Assembly: GCA_907163075.1 (NCBI GenBank)
Contig: CAJQTY010000001.1
Coordinates: 1,364,001 to 1,428,000, forward strand
DNA length: 64,000 nucleotides
Direction: 5' to 3'
DNA from: an uncultured Rhodocyclaceae bacterium
GTDB lineage: Bacteria; Pseudomonadota; Gammaproteobacteria; Burkholderiales; Rhodocyclaceae
Below the pieces are notes generated by a model. That model worked only from the letters and a program-made list of their open reading frames with translations, was not told the origin of the DNA and did no database searches. Within the stretch, counting starts at the first letter, position 1; every line of letters starts with the position of its first letter. Both the position numbers and the translations under genes were made by a program. Positions 8,861 to 18,058 of the stretch are shown here, piece after piece.

Positions 8861-10720
8861 TCAGCGCCGCTTCAACTGGCTGAGATCACGCACCGCGCCG
8901 GTGGCCGCCGACGTGGCCATCAGCGCGTAGGCCTGCAGAGCCGTGGAAACGATACGCGTGCGCGGTGCCGCAGGCTGCCAGCCCTGGTCGCCCTTGCCGT
9001 CCATGGCTTCACGCCGCGCTTTCAGCTCCGCATCGGAAACGGCCAGGTGAATGCGCCGATTGGGAATGTCGATTTCAATGGTGTCGCCCTCTTCGACCAG
9101 GCCGATGGCACCGCCCTCGGCGGCTTCCGGCGAGACGTGACCGATCGACAGGCCGGAGGTGCCGCCCGAGAAGCGTCCGTCGGTAAGCAGCGCGCAGGCC
9201 TTGCCCAGGCCCTTGGACTTGAGATAGGACGTCGGGTAGAGCATTTCCTGCATGCCGGGTCCGCCTTTCGGTCCTTCATAGCGGATCACGACGACGTCGC
9301 CGGCGCCGATCTGGTCGGCGAGAATGGCTTGCACCGAGGCGTCCTGGCTCTCGAAGACGCGCGCCTTGCCGCTGAACTTCCAGATGCTTTCGTCGACGCC
9401 CGCCGTTTTCACGATACAGCCGTCGACCGCGATGTTGCCGTAGAGTACGGCCAGGCCGCCTTCCTGCGAGTAGGCGTTGGCCCGGTCGCGAATACAGCCG
9501 TGCGTGCGGTCGAGATCGAGTTCGGGGAAGCGCCGGTCCTGCGAGAACGCCGTCTGCGTCGGGACGCCGCCGGGGGCCGCCTTGTAGAAGGCCGAGACCT
9601 TGAGGTCGTGAGCGCGCGTGGTGTCCCACACCGACAGCGCCGCGTCGAGCGTCTTGGCATGCACGGTCGGCACGTCGCCGTGCAACAGGCCGGCGCGGTC
9701 GAGCTCGCCGAGAATGCCGAAGATACCGCCGGCACGGTGCACGTCCTCGATGTGATACTTGTCGGTCATCGGCGCCACCTTGCACAGGCAGGGCACCTTG
9801 CGCGAAATGCGGTCGATGTCGGCCATCGTGAAATCGACACCGGCCTCCTGCGCGGCGGCCAGGATGTGCAGCACGGTGTTGGTCGAACCGCCCATCGCCA
9901 CGTCCAGCGTCATGGCGTTTTCAAAGGCCTTGAACGAGCCGATGGCGCGCGGCAGCACGGAGGAATCATCGTCCTCGTAGTAGCGCCGGCAAAGCTCGAC
10001 GATCTGCCGCCCGGCCTTGAGGAAAAGCCCCTTGCGCTCCGCGTGGGTGGCCAGCACGGTGCCGTTGCCCGGCAGAGAGAAGCCGAGCGCCTCGGTCAGG
10101 CAGTTCATCGAATTGGCCGTGAACATGCCGGAGCAGGAGCCGCAGGTCGGGCAGGCGGAACGTTCGATTTCATCGAGTTCGGCGTCGGAGACGCTGTGGT
10201 CGGCGGCCTTGACCATGGCATCGACCAAGTCCAGGTGAATGATTTTCCCGCCCGGCGCCGTGTATTTGCCGGCTTCCATCGGGCCACCGGAGACGAAGAT
10301 GGTCGGGATATTGACGCGCATCGCCGCCATCAGCATGCCCGGCGTGATCTTGTCGCAGTTCGAGATGCACACCATGGCGTCGGCGCAGTGGGCGTTGACC
10401 ATGTATTCGACCGAGTCGGCGATGAGGTCGCGCGAAGGCAGCGAGTAAAGCATGCCGTCATGCCCCATGGCGATACCGTCGTCGACGGCGATGGTGTTAA
10501 ATTCCTTGGCGACGCCGCCGGAGCGCTCGATTTCCGCGGCCACCAGCTGCCCCAGGTCCTTGAGGTGAACATGCCCGGGCACAAACTGGGTGAAGGAATT
10601 GACGACCGCGATGATCGGCTTGCCGAAATCGCCATCCTTCATCCCGGTAGCGCGCCACAGGGAGCGGGCGCCGGCCATGTTGCGGCCGTGGGTCGAGGTG
10701 CGGGAACGATAATCAGGCAT
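8861..10720 (-). CDS. ilvD: Dihydroxy-acid dehydratase
   Basis: 619 residues, close to the 616 of E. coli IlvD, starting [20 protein letters not shown]. It dehydrates 2,3-dihydroxy-isovalerate and -methylvalerate to the 2-keto acids in valine and isoleucine synthesis. Cluster cysteines are seen at NCDKITPG (Cys122) and [10 protein letters not shown] (Cys193/196), and the active-site region [19 protein letters not shown] is intact. CCGGAGA precedes the ATG; two further in-frame codon groups upstream are not conserved. It complements the ilvBHC operon at 27-30 kb in the same window. Confidence 0.96.
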   Translation of the reverse strand: MPDYRSRTSTHGRNMAGARSLWRATGMKDGDFGKPIIAVVNSFTQFVPGHVHLKDLGQLVAAEIERSGGVAKEFNTIAVDDGIAMGHDGMLYSLPSRDLIADSVEYMVNAHCADAMVCISNCDKITPGMLMAAMRVNIPTIFVSGGPMEAGKYTAPGGKIIHLDLVDAMVKAADHSVSDAELDEIERSACPTCGSCSGMFTANSMNCLTEALGFSLPGNGTVLATHAERKGLFLKAGRQIVELCRRYYEDDDSSVLPRAIGSFKAFENAMTLDVAMGGSTNTVLHILAAAQEAGVDFTMADIDRISRKVPCLCKVAPMTDKYHIEDVHRAGGIFGILGELDRAGLLHGDVPTVHAKTLDAALSVWDTTRAHDLKVSAFYKAAPGGVPTQTAFSQDRRFPELDLDRTHGCIRDRANAYSQEGGLAVLYGNIAVDGCIVKTAGVDESIWKFSGKARVFESQDASVQAILADQIGAGDVVVIRYEGPKGGPGMQEMLYPTSYLKSKGLGKACALLTDGRFSGGTSGLSIGHVSPEAAEGGAIGLVEEGDTIEIDIPNRRIHLAVSDAELKARREAMDGKGDQGWQPAAPRTRIVSTALQAYALMATSAATGAVRDLSQLKRR

Positions 10721-10988
10721 GGCAAATCTCCGGAACAATAACGGTCAGAATCGAGCGAACATTCTACCGAAGAAGCGCGGCGTTGAGTTCGTCGGCGTGT
10801 GCACTCTGGCAGGAAGATCGACTCGACGGTATTGGTGCCGGTCGCGGAGAATTGCACTGCTATTATCGTCGGCGCCCGTCACAGGAGTCATGCCAGTTCA
10901 ATCAGAATATGAATATACTTGCAACTCGGAAGCCAATTCGCCGCATCCAGCCGCATTGCGTCATCAACCTTCGAGAGAGCCGATCCGG

Positions 10989-11078
10989 ATGAAAAACGAC
11001 CTGCCTTCATTTGCCGTCCTGATCGATGCCGACAACGTCAAGCTGGACAGGATCTCGCCTATTCTCGAAGAGCAATGA
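10989..11078 (+). pseudogene. Remnant of a NYN (LabA/DUF88-type) domain protein
   Basis: A 29-codon open frame (MKNDLPSFAVLIDADNVKLD, then RISPILEEQ and stop) matches the start of NYN-domain PIN-like nucleases of the LabA/DUF88 type, whose first strand reads (A/V)xLIDADN with a catalytic Asp. Nothing after the stop continues the domain in any frame. It is best read as the 5' stub of a deleted gene. The rest of 10740-11212 holds no other recognisable gene. Confidence 0.55.
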
Positions 11079-11212
11079 TTACGCCACGTTTTAGTCATGC
11101 GGGCCGAAAATGGCCGGTCGATACGCGCTGCGGACGCGCGACCGGAGCCGTTTATCCTTCATCCCGTGTCGTTCCGGCGCCGGCCACGACGACAAATCCT
11201 TGTTGAGTTCCC

Positions 11213-12007
11213 ATGCTGATCCATCCCCAGTTCGACCCGATCGCCGTTTCACTTGGCCCGCTCGCCATCCGTTGGTACGGCCTGATGTACCTGCTGGCCT
11301 TTCTGCAGTTCTGGTGGCTTGGCAAGCGGCGCATCGAGACCCATCCGCAGTTGGCGCAGGCCGGGTGGACGGTGCCGCAGCTCGACGACCTGCTCTTCTA
11401 CGGCGTGCTCGGCGTCATTCTCGGCGGACGCCTGGGGCAGGTGCTGTTCTACGAGCCCGGCTACTATCTGACGCATCCACTCGAAATCCTCGCCATATGG
11501 AAAGGCGGCATGTCCTTTCACGGCGGCTTTCTCGGCGTGCTGACGGCGATGGCGCTGTATGCCCGGAAAACGCAACGGACCTGGCTCGACATCACCGACT
11601 TCATCGCACCGCTGGTGCCGCTCGGGCTGGCCACCGGGCGCATCGGCAACTTCATCAACGGCGAGCTGTGGGGGCGTGTCTGCGACCCGGCGCTGCCCTG
11701 GGCAATGATTTTTCCGCAGGTCGACAATCTGCCGCGCCACCCGTCGCAACTGTATCAGGCAGGGCTGGAAGGCGTCGTGCTATTCATCATCCTGTGGCTT
11801 TTTTCGCGCGGCATACGGCCGCGTGGCGCGGTCTCAGGGATGTTCCTCATCGGCTATGGCAGCCTGCGCTTTGTCGCCGAGTTTTTCCGTACGCCGGATG
11901 ACGGCATCTTCGGTCTATCGGAAGTCATCAGCATGGGGCAGTGGCTCTCCCTGCCGATGATCGTGATCGGCGTCGGCATGCTTTTCTGGTCGTCCCGGCG
12001 CCGGTGA
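11213..12007 (+). CDS. lgt: Prolipoprotein diacylglyceryl transferase
   Basis: 264 residues with about seven membrane segments. Family marks are [10 protein letters not shown] near residue 22, [12 protein letters not shown] (the conserved HGGF region) around residue 98, and the Lgt signature [14 protein letters not shown] around residue 142. Lgt attaches diacylglycerol to the lipobox cysteine of lipoproteins, a substrate of which (LivJ) is encoded in this window. The gene appears monocistronic, and no strong ribosome-binding site was seen before the ATG. Confidence 0.95.
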   Translation: MLIHPQFDPIAVSLGPLAIRWYGLMYLLAFLQFWWLGKRRIETHPQLAQAGWTVPQLDDLLFYGVLGVILGGRLGQVLFYEPGYYLTHPLEILAIWKGGMSFHGGFLGVLTAMALYARKTQRTWLDITDFIAPLVPLGLATGRIGNFINGELWGRVCDPALPWAMIFPQVDNLPRHPSQLYQAGLEGVVLFIILWLFSRGIRPRGAVSGMFLIGYGSLRFVAEFFRTPDDGIFGLSEVISMGQWLSLPMIVIGVGMLFWSSRRR

Positions 12008-12188
12008 TGAACGAGTTCCAGCGATTAATCAAGGATGTATCGTGGCCGACGGAGTTGTTGTGCGCGGCATCAAGAAGGTTCGCAGGCTGATCCGGATCCT
12101 CGATATAAAAGCACGAGGCTGGCCCTCAAAAGCGGATTTTTAATAGATAATTCGCTCTTGTCTCACCTTCATTTAAAGGAAAAACATC

Positions 12189-12596
12189 ATGGACCTGTCA
12201 CACATTGAGCATATCGGCATTGCTGTCAAAAGCCTCGACGAAGCCATCCCGTTCTGGGAAAAGCAGCTTGGCCTGAAATGCTACTCCATCGAAGAAGTCA
12301 AGGAGCAAAAGGTCAGGACCGCTTTTTTCAAAATCGGTCAATCGAAAATTGAATTGCTCGAATCGACTGATCCGGATGGCCCCATCGGCAAATTCATCGA
12401 AAAGAAGGGCGAAGGCATCCAGCATCTGGCGATCGCTGTCAACGGCATCCAGGCCAACCTGACAGAACTGGCGGAAAAAGGCGTGCAGCTGATCGACAAG
12501 GCGCCACGAAGAGGAGCCGAAGGCCTGGATATCGCCTTCCTGCATCCCAAATCAACGTATGGGGTGTTGCTTGAGCTGTGCGAAAAGCCCGCTTGA
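12189..12596 (+). CDS. mce: VOC-family protein, probable methylmalonyl-CoA epimerase
   Basis: 135 residues with two beta-alpha-beta-beta-beta modules of the vicinal oxygen chelate fold. Putative metal ligands fall at HIEHIGIAV (start of module 1), [17 protein letters not shown] (start of module 2) and VLLELCE at the end. The length and motif pattern fit methylmalonyl-CoA epimerase, which interconverts the R and S epimers in propionate metabolism. AAGGA lies ten bases before the ATG. No mutase or propionyl-CoA carboxylase gene is adjacent, so the substrate assignment rests on family resemblance only. Confidence 0.82.
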   Translation: MDLSHIEHIGIAVKSLDEAIPFWEKQLGLKCYSIEEVKEQKVRTAFFKIGQSKIELLESTDPDGPIGKFIEKKGEGIQHLAIAVNGIQANLTELAEKGVQLIDKAPRRGAEGLDIAFLHPKSTYGVLLELCEKPA

Positions 12597-12740
12597 CTCG
12601 CTTGCAATGACGACGGAAGCACCGCGCTGAAGCCAAGCGGCGACCGCGCGGTCGCCCGTTTCCCGGCGTGCGGAACGTGGCCCGGACCGGACATCGGCAT
12701 TCGCCGCTTGGCCAAGGCGGGATGAGCGTAAAATCCCGCC

Positions 12741-13076
12741 ATGACCACCCTGCTTGTACTGACCAACATGCCGGACCGGGAAACGGCCGAAATACTGGCG
12801 GCCACGCTCGTCGAACGCCGGCTGGCTGCCTGCGTCAATATTATGCAGCACTGCCATTCGGTCTATCGCTGGAACGGCGCGGTCGAAACAGCCGATGAAG
12901 TGCCGCTGCTGATCAAGACGACCGAAGCGCGTTATGCCGCGCTGGAGGAGGCGATCCGTGCCCGGCATCCCTACGAAACACCAGAGATCATCGCCCTGCC
13001 CGTGACGCGTGGTCTGCCCAGCTATCTGGCCTGGGTGGCCTACGCCACGCAGCCCGACGGCTGGCCTTCGCCATGA
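12741..13076 (+). CDS. cutA: CutA1-type divalent-cation tolerance protein
   Basis: 111 residues, the usual CutA1 length, with RRLAACVNIM, SVYRWNGAVE, LLIKTTEARY and HPYETPEIIALPV. CutA1 is a trimeric ferredoxin-like protein linked to copper tolerance and proposed as a signalling protein. The stop overlaps the dsbD start as ATGA, repeating the cutA-dsbD pairing known from E. coli. Confidence 0.95.
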   Translation: MTTLLVLTNMPDRETAEILAATLVERRLAACVNIMQHCHSVYRWNGAVETADEVPLLIKTTEARYAALEEAIRARHPYETPEIIALPVTRGLPSYLAWVAYATQPDGWPSP

Positions 13077-14857
13077 GGCGCACGCCGTTTCCCGGCCTCG
13101 CCCGCTGGCTGACCCTTGTATGTCTGTTGCTGTGCGCTGTGGCCTACGCCGAGGATCCGCTGCATCCCTCGGTCGCCTTCAAGCCCACCGCTTGCGCGCT
13201 GGATGGCCAGACGATCGAGGTCCGTTTCGAGATCGCCAAGGGCTACTACCTGTACCGCGACAAGTTCCGCTTCAGCCCCGAGCCGGCAAGCGTCCAACTC
13301 GGTGCGCCCATCCTGCCGAGAGGCAAGGAGAAGGACGACGAGACGTTCGGCAAGGTCGAGGTCTATTACAAGCAGGCCGTGATCCGCCTGCCCGTTGAAC
13401 GCAACAGCTCCGGCCCGCTGGCGCTGACCCTGAACATCACCTCGCAGGGCTGCGCCGACGCCGGCATCTGCTACCCGCCGCAAAAACAGAGCGTCAGCCT
13501 CGAACTGCCCGACCCTGCGGCGACCCCTCGAGCAGCCCTCGCCGTCATTGAAGGCGGCGACGAATCCGGACGTATCGCGCAACTGTTCAAACACGCCGAG
13601 CCGTGGCTGCTGGTCCTCAGTTTCTTCGGTTTCGGCCTGCTGCTGTCGCTGACCCCCTGCGTCTTCCCGATGATTCCGATTCTCTCCGGGATCATCGTCG
13701 GCTCCGTCCGTTCGGGCCACAGCGTGTCGCACGCACGCGGCTTCTCACTGTCGCTGGCCTACGTGCTCGGGATGGCGTTGACCTATGCAGCGGCCGGCGT
13801 CGCCGCCGGGCTGACCGGGACACTGCTCTCGGCGGCGCTGCAAAACCCGTGGGTACTCGGCGGCTTCGCTCTGATCTTCGTCGCGCTCGCGCTATCGATG
13901 TTCGGCTTCTATGAACTGCAGTTGCCGACCTTCCTGCAAAGCAAGGTGTCGGAAGAAGCCAGCCATCTCAAGGGCGGTTCGCTGCCCGGCGTCGCCGTCA
14001 TGGGCGCACTCTCAGCCGTCATCGTCGGCCCTTGCGTCGCCGCCCCGCTGGCTGGCGCCCTGCTCTACATTGGACAGACCGGCGACGCGCTGCTCGGCGG
14101 CGTCGCGCTTTTCTGCCTGGCACTGGGCATGGGGGTTCCGCTGCTCGCCGTCGGCCTTTCGGCGGGAACGCTGCTGCCAAAGTCTGGCCCGTGGATGGAC
14201 GCGGTGACGAAGGCGTTCGGCGTCATCCTGCTGGCGACGGCGGTATGGATCATTTCGTCGCTGATTCCGGTCGCCGTGCAAATGGCGGCGTGGGCGCTGC
14301 TGCTGATCGTACCGGCCATCTACATGCACGCCGTCGATCCACTGCCCCAGCACGCCAGGGGCTGGCAGCGCTTCTGGAAAGGTATCGGCGTGGTCATGCT
14401 GATCAGCGGCGCGGCGATGCTGATCGGCGCGCTGTCCGGCGCCACGGATCCACTGCAGCCGCTTTCCACGTTACGCCTCGGCAGCGCGGCCGGCGACACG
14501 AAACACCTGTCCGTCGAGCGCGTCCGCTCGCTCGCCGAACTCGATGCCCGCCTGAAGGATTCCGGCAAGCCAGTCATGCTCGACTTCTATGCCGACTGGT
14601 GCGTGTCGTGCAAGGAGATGGAACGCTTTACCTTCTCCGATCCCCGCGTGCAACAGAAGCTCTCGGACTGGGTCGTGCTGCGTGCCGATGTCACCGCCAA
14701 CTCGGACGAGGACAGTGCGCTTCTCGCGCGCTTCAAACTGTTCGGGCCGCCCGGCATCATCTTCTTCGACCGGCAGGGGAAGGAAATTGAGGGCTTGCGC
14801 GTGATCGGTTTCCAGAACGCCGAAGCCTTTCTGGAAACGCTGGCGCGCCTGCGCTGA
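13073..14857 (+). CDS. dsbD: Thiol:disulfide interchange protein DsbD
   Basis: 594 residues. After a signal peptide (residues 1-26) comes the periplasmic alpha domain, with redox cysteines in GCADAGICYPP (Cys127/133). The membrane domain (about 180-460) has its redox cysteines in LTPCVFPMIP (Cys196) and GPCVAAPLAGALL (about 321). The C-terminal thioredoxin-like gamma domain has WCVSC (510/513). All three redox pairs are present. DsbD carries electrons from cytoplasmic thioredoxin to periplasmic isomerases and cytochrome c maturation factors. Translation is coupled to cutA. Confidence 0.96.
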   Translation: MRRTPFPGLARWLTLVCLLLCAVAYAEDPLHPSVAFKPTACALDGQTIEVRFEIAKGYYLYRDKFRFSPEPASVQLGAPILPRGKEKDDETFGKVEVYYKQAVIRLPVERNSSGPLALTLNITSQGCADAGICYPPQKQSVSLELPDPAATPRAALAVIEGGDESGRIAQLFKHAEPWLLVLSFFGFGLLLSLTPCVFPMIPILSGIIVGSVRSGHSVSHARGFSLSLAYVLGMALTYAAAGVAAGLTGTLLSAALQNPWVLGGFALIFVALALSMFGFYELQLPTFLQSKVSEEASHLKGGSLPGVAVMGALSAVIVGPCVAAPLAGALLYIGQTGDALLGGVALFCLALGMGVPLLAVGLSAGTLLPKSGPWMDAVTKAFGVILLATAVWIISSLIPVAVQMAAWALLLIVPAIYMHAVDPLPQHARGWQRFWKGIGVVMLISGAAMLIGALSGATDPLQPLSTLRLGSAAGDTKHLSVERVRSLAELDARLKDSGKPVMLDFYADWCVSCKEMERFTFSDPRVQQKLSDWVVLRADVTANSDEDSALLARFKLFGPPGIIFFDRQGKEIEGLRVIGFQNAEAFLETLARLR

Positions 14858-14867
14858 TCGTCTGGCG

Positions 14868-15128
14868 TTACCTTACCGAAACTGAAGCCGCCACGCCCGT
14901 CGTCAGAAACCCGAGCATCACTTGGGCGTGCTCGGCGGCTTCGCGCCCGAGACTGGTCAGATAGCCGCCGTCGGCCTGCGTGACCAGGCCCTTGGCGTGC
15001 AGGCGCTGAACCGCGGCAATCACCTCGGCATCCGCCGTCTTGTGCACCTTGATGCCATGCTGCCCAGTGTCCAGATCGAAGCGGACCAGCGTATTGAGTT
15101 CGTGAACCAGGTCAGTGGTATAGGGCAT
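14868..15128 (-). CDS. TIGR02647-family small protein (putative DNA-binding)
   Basis: 86 residues beginning MPYTTDLVHELNTLVRFDL and containing GIKVHKTADAEVIAAVQRLHAKGLVTQ and GGYLTSLGREAAEHAQ. This matches my memory of the TIGR02647 family of short helical proteins annotated as putative DNA-binding. The middle looks like a winged-helix segment (GLVTQADGGYLT). The biological role is unknown. It is convergent with dsbD, ten bases away. Confidence 0.75.
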   Translation of the reverse strand: MPYTTDLVHELNTLVRFDLDTGQHGIKVHKTADAEVIAAVQRLHAKGLVTQADGGYLTSLGREAAEHAQVMLGFLTTGVAASVSVR

Positions 15129-15204
15129 GGCGCATCCTCATGGCGAAAAGGCACATTCTACGCGCTTCTTCGAGCCGTTTTCGCGCGCCCGCCGAGGGCC
15201 TCGG

Positions 15205-15356
15205 TTGAAACCTCTTTCAACGCGGAGATCGCACAGACGCAGAGGGCGCGGAGAGGAAACCGATTTCACTCTCCGGGTGATCTGTCTCACTCCCTTAAGC
15301 CTTTGCGTTCTCTTGGATTGGCTCGGCGCCCTCTGCGTTACATGCGGTTTCCAGCT
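15205..15356. repeat. Intergenic inverted-repeat element (CGCAGAGGGCGC type)
   Basis: ACGCAGAGGGCGC at 15237-15249 and GCGCCCTCTGCGT at 15326-15338 are perfect reverse complements. They are flanked on the outside and inside by further low-complexity 'cgcggagatcgcacagacg' and 'ctttgcgttctc' sequence. Sequences of this style recur between genes in many proteobacteria. The remainder of the 395-base gene-free interval 15129-15523 shows nothing else I can identify. Confidence 0.55.
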
Positions 15357-15523
15357 TCGATCGCGTCTTTGCCAGGCACGCACAACGACACGGTCGAAAA
15401 CGCAATCGCACGATCACACGGGGCGCCGAAAACGGCTGCTCACCGCCTCTGAGCGCACCGGTAGTCGTGCTGCCGCAATCCAGAGTTTGCTGGCGAGGCC
15501 AAACCTAATAAAGCGCCACTAAT

Positions 15524-16363
15524 TCAGCGCGCCACCGGCCGCACCGGATCGGCGCACCACTCGCTCCACGACCCGGCATAAAGCCTGCCGCCGTGCAGCC
15601 CGGCAATCTCCATGGCCAGGAGGTTCTGGCAGGCCGAGACCCCCGAACCACATTGCATCACGGCCTGCGCCGGTTCGACGCCGGCGAGCAGGCCGAGAAA
15701 CTCGCGGCGCAACTCGGCGGCCGGGCGGAAGCAGCCGTCGGCGTCAAGGTTGTCGCGGAAAAAACGGTTGCGAGCGCCCGGAATATGGCCACCGACTGGA
15801 TCGAGCGTTTCGTTTTCGCCGCGAAAACGATCCGGCGCGCGCGCGTCGATCACGCACAGATCGGCACGCCCGATATTGGCCAGCACTTCGTCGGCGCCGA
15901 CCACCCAGTCGCGTTTGGCAACGGTAAAGACAGCCGGCGCCGATACCGGCGGCTCGGTAGATAAGGGTCGCCGCTCCTTGAGCCACTGGCCGAGGCCGCC
16001 ATCGAGCAGGGCCACGCGATCGTGTCCGAGCCAGCGCAGCAGCCACCACAGGCGCGCGGCGACCATGCCGCCGGCGTCGTCATAGACGACGACCTGCGTC
16101 TGCCGCGAGACGCCGGCGGAACCCAGTTTGTCGGCCAGAAGTTGCGCATCGGGCAGCGGATGGCGGCCATTCCGGCCGCTCATCGGGCCCGACAGGTCGC
16201 GATCCAGATGCAGGAAGAAGGCGCCCGGCACATGCCCCTCGGCGTAGGCCTTCTCACCGAATCCAGCATCCGACAATTGATGGCGGCAATCGAAAATCCG
16301 CCAGCCCGGATCGTCCAGGTACCCGGCCAGATGGGTACAGGAAACGATCGTCGTCGAATTCAT
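15524..16363 (-). CDS. sseA: 3-Mercaptopyruvate/thiosulfate sulfurtransferase (tandem rhodanese)
   Basis: 279 residues with two rhodanese domains. The N-terminal one is inactive; the C-terminal one has the catalytic loop CGSGVSAC at 238-245 with Cys238 as the sulfur acceptor. The CGSGxxAC loop is typical of mercaptopyruvate sulfurtransferases, whereas thiosulfate sulfurtransferases use CRxGx[RT]. The DARAPDRFRGENE linker motif is also typical. The ATG overlaps the stop of the SpoIIAA-like gene (ATGA), so they form a two-gene unit. Confidence 0.9.
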   Translation of the reverse strand: MNSTTIVSCTHLAGYLDDPGWRIFDCRHQLSDAGFGEKAYAEGHVPGAFFLHLDRDLSGPMSGRNGRHPLPDAQLLADKLGSAGVSRQTQVVVYDDAGGMVAARLWWLLRWLGHDRVALLDGGLGQWLKERRPLSTEPPVSAPAVFTVAKRDWVVGADEVLANIGRADLCVIDARAPDRFRGENETLDPVGGHIPGARNRFFRDNLDADGCFRPAAELRREFLGLLAGVEPAQAVMQCGSGVSACQNLLAMEIAGLHGGRLYAGSWSEWCADPVRPVAR

Positions 16364-16719
16364 GCCGACGCCTCGCCGGAGTCCAGCCAGGATCGCGCCT
16401 CGGCCTCATCGTCGAACACCTGCATTTCGGCGCGCACAAAAATCTGCGACAGCCATGCGCTCCAGGCCACCCACTGGCTCTGCGTGAGGACAGCAATGCG
16501 CTTGAAGTCGTTGGCATGAGCGCGCGTAAAAACGATATCCTCCCACGCCACATCGAGCGTGAAATCGGCCATCTCGCGCAAATCGAACAGCAGATCGAAG
16601 GGCCCCTCGAATTTGAGCTTGTAGTTGACCGTATCCTCGAACTCTTTGTAGTCGGCCAGGGTAAATTCCGCGTAAACATTGACTTCAACGCGTGTCGGCT
16701 GTTGCTGGATAACGATCAT
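16360..16719 (-). CDS. SpoIIAA-like (STAS-fold) protein
   Basis: 119 residues from the ATG of MIVIQQQPTRVEVNVYAEF, preceded by AGGGAG. The central part (FEGPFDLLFDLREMADFTLDV, followed by WVAWSAWLSQIFVRAEMQVFDDEAEARSWL) matches the SpoIIAA-like/DUF3478 family of small alpha/beta proteins with a STAS-type fold. The role is not established. Co-translated with the sulfurtransferase gene downstream. Confidence 0.75.
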   Translation of the reverse strand: MIVIQQQPTRVEVNVYAEFTLADYKEFEDTVNYKLKFEGPFDLLFDLREMADFTLDVAWEDIVFTRAHANDFKRIAVLTQSQWVAWSAWLSQIFVRAEMQVFDDEAEARSWLDSGEASA

Positions 16720-16753
16720 GACAGACTCCCTGTGGGTACCTTGAAGTGAAACA

Positions 16754-17608
16754 TCAATCCTGCTCTGCGGGATTCGCCCGGGAAAACCAGGTGGCAGCGA
16801 CGCCGCTCGCGACAATCAGCGCGATCGCCGACCAGGCGCCGAACGAAAGCGTTTCCTGCCAGAACAGCATACCGAAAAGACTGGCAAAAATCACGGTCGA
16901 GTAGGCCAGGCTGGCCGACATCAGCGTTTTTCCGCGCTTGTACGCTCTCGTCATGGCCAGTTGCGCGAGCGTTCCGAAGCTGCCGACGCCAAGCAGCAGC
17001 AAGCCGCCGTGAAGATCGATACGGCCGAACTCGGAGAGCGCCATCCAGAGCCCGCTGAGCACCGTCGACAGCAAGGAGAAATAGAAAACCGTGCGCTCTT
17101 CAACCTCGCCGCGCTCGCCGAGCTCCTTGACGTTGTAATAGGCCAGCCCGGCCATCATGCCGCTGCCCAGGCCGATCACGCCGCCCAGCAGCTGGTCGGC
17201 ATGCAGGGTCGGGCGCAGCAGCAGGGCGACGCCGACAAAGCCGAGCACCAGCGCGCCAAGCATCCCGCCATGCAGGCGCGCCTTGCCGAACCAGCCCAGA
17301 TACAGCGTCAGGAACAGCGGCGAGGTGTAGGCCAGCGTCACTGCCGTCGCCAGCGGTAACATCGCAATCGCGTAAAAATAGAGCAGCAGCGACACGAAGC
17401 CGCTGGCGCTGCGCCAGAGTTGGAAGCGCCAGTGCGGTGTGGCGATCGGGATGCCGCGCACGCGGACCAGTGCAAACATCATCAGCAAGGAAATGACGCT
17501 GCGGTAAAAAACAACTTCAGCCGTCGAGAAGTGCCCGGCGGCGAGCTTCACGCACACGCCCATGCAGGCGAAAAAGAAGCTGGCCGCAATCATCCACAGG
17601 GATTGCAT
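16754..17608 (-). CDS. DMT-superfamily (EamA) transporter
   Basis: 284 residues with ten predicted membrane segments in two five-helix EamA halves; FYAIAMLPLATAVTLAYTSP is the diagnostic motif of half 1 and SLAYSTVIFASLFGMLFWQE of half 2. Members export small metabolites; the substrate is unknown. It ends 34 bases before the SpoIIAA-like gene on the same strand, so it may be co-transcribed with it and sseA. Confidence 0.87.
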   Translation of the reverse strand: MQSLWMIAASFFFACMGVCVKLAAGHFSTAEVVFYRSVISLLMMFALVRVRGIPIATPHWRFQLWRSASGFVSLLLYFYAIAMLPLATAVTLAYTSPLFLTLYLGWFGKARLHGGMLGALVLGFVGVALLLRPTLHADQLLGGVIGLGSGMMAGLAYYNVKELGERGEVEERTVFYFSLLSTVLSGLWMALSEFGRIDLHGGLLLLGVGSFGTLAQLAMTRAYKRGKTLMSASLAYSTVIFASLFGMLFWQETLSFGAWSAIALIVASGVAATWFSRANPAEQD

Positions 17609-17773
17609 GAGTTATTCTTGGTGGCTCATTGAACGCACTGGCTCGATGCCGGTCAATGAACAGCCGGGCAAAGGCCAACGACAAATACAGGGAAACCAGC
17701 ATTTTAGTCGCTTTCCAATTGACCGGAGGCCCCTTCTTAAGCTATTTTCCAAGGTTTTATCAGAGCTTCTCCC

Positions 17774-18058
17774 ATGCCGCGTTCCAACCCTGCCGACCTA
17801 GTCAAAACGAGCGCTTCCCAGCCTACCGCGGCGGCCAACGATATGAAATTCGAAGCCGCGCTCGCCGAACTGGAGTTGATCGTTCAGAACATGGAAGGCG
17901 GTCGCCTGCCGCTCGAGGAATCGATCGCCGCGTATCGACGCGGCAGCGAACTGCTCAAGCACTGCCAGCAACAGCTCGGGGACGCCGAGCGCAAAATTCA
18001 GATGCTTGAGAACGGCGCGCTCCGGGATTTTGACAGCGCCAGCGGAGAAGCCCCGTGA
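17774..18058 (+). CDS. xseB: Exodeoxyribonuclease VII small subunit
   Basis: 94 residues. The XseB core starts at MKFEAALAELELIVQNMEGG and continues LPLEESIAAYRRGSELLKHC; the first 23 residues are an unconserved Ser/Pro/Ala-rich leader, so an internal ATG at 17843 is possible. It pairs with the large subunit XseA (not in the window) to degrade single-stranded DNA. The stop overlaps the GTG start of ispA. The xseB-ispA-dxs order is widespread in proteobacteria. Confidence 0.92.
   Translation: MPRSNPADLVKTSASQPTAAANDMKFEAALAELELIVQNMEGGRLPLEESIAAYRRGSELLKHCQQQLGDAERKIQMLENGALRDFDSASGEAP

Noticed and set aside
8816-10741. A 641-codon plus-strand open frame antisense to ilvD
   Set aside because: High-GC antisense shadow; ilvD on the minus strand has full-length family similarity and the plus-strand product has none.
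11070-11095. ATGATTACGCCA, identical to 12 bases of the lacZ-alpha start in pUC cloning vectors
   Set aside because: Twelve bases is too short to prove vector contamination, and the flanks do not match the vector. Worth remembering because other parts of the window show draft-quality artefacts.
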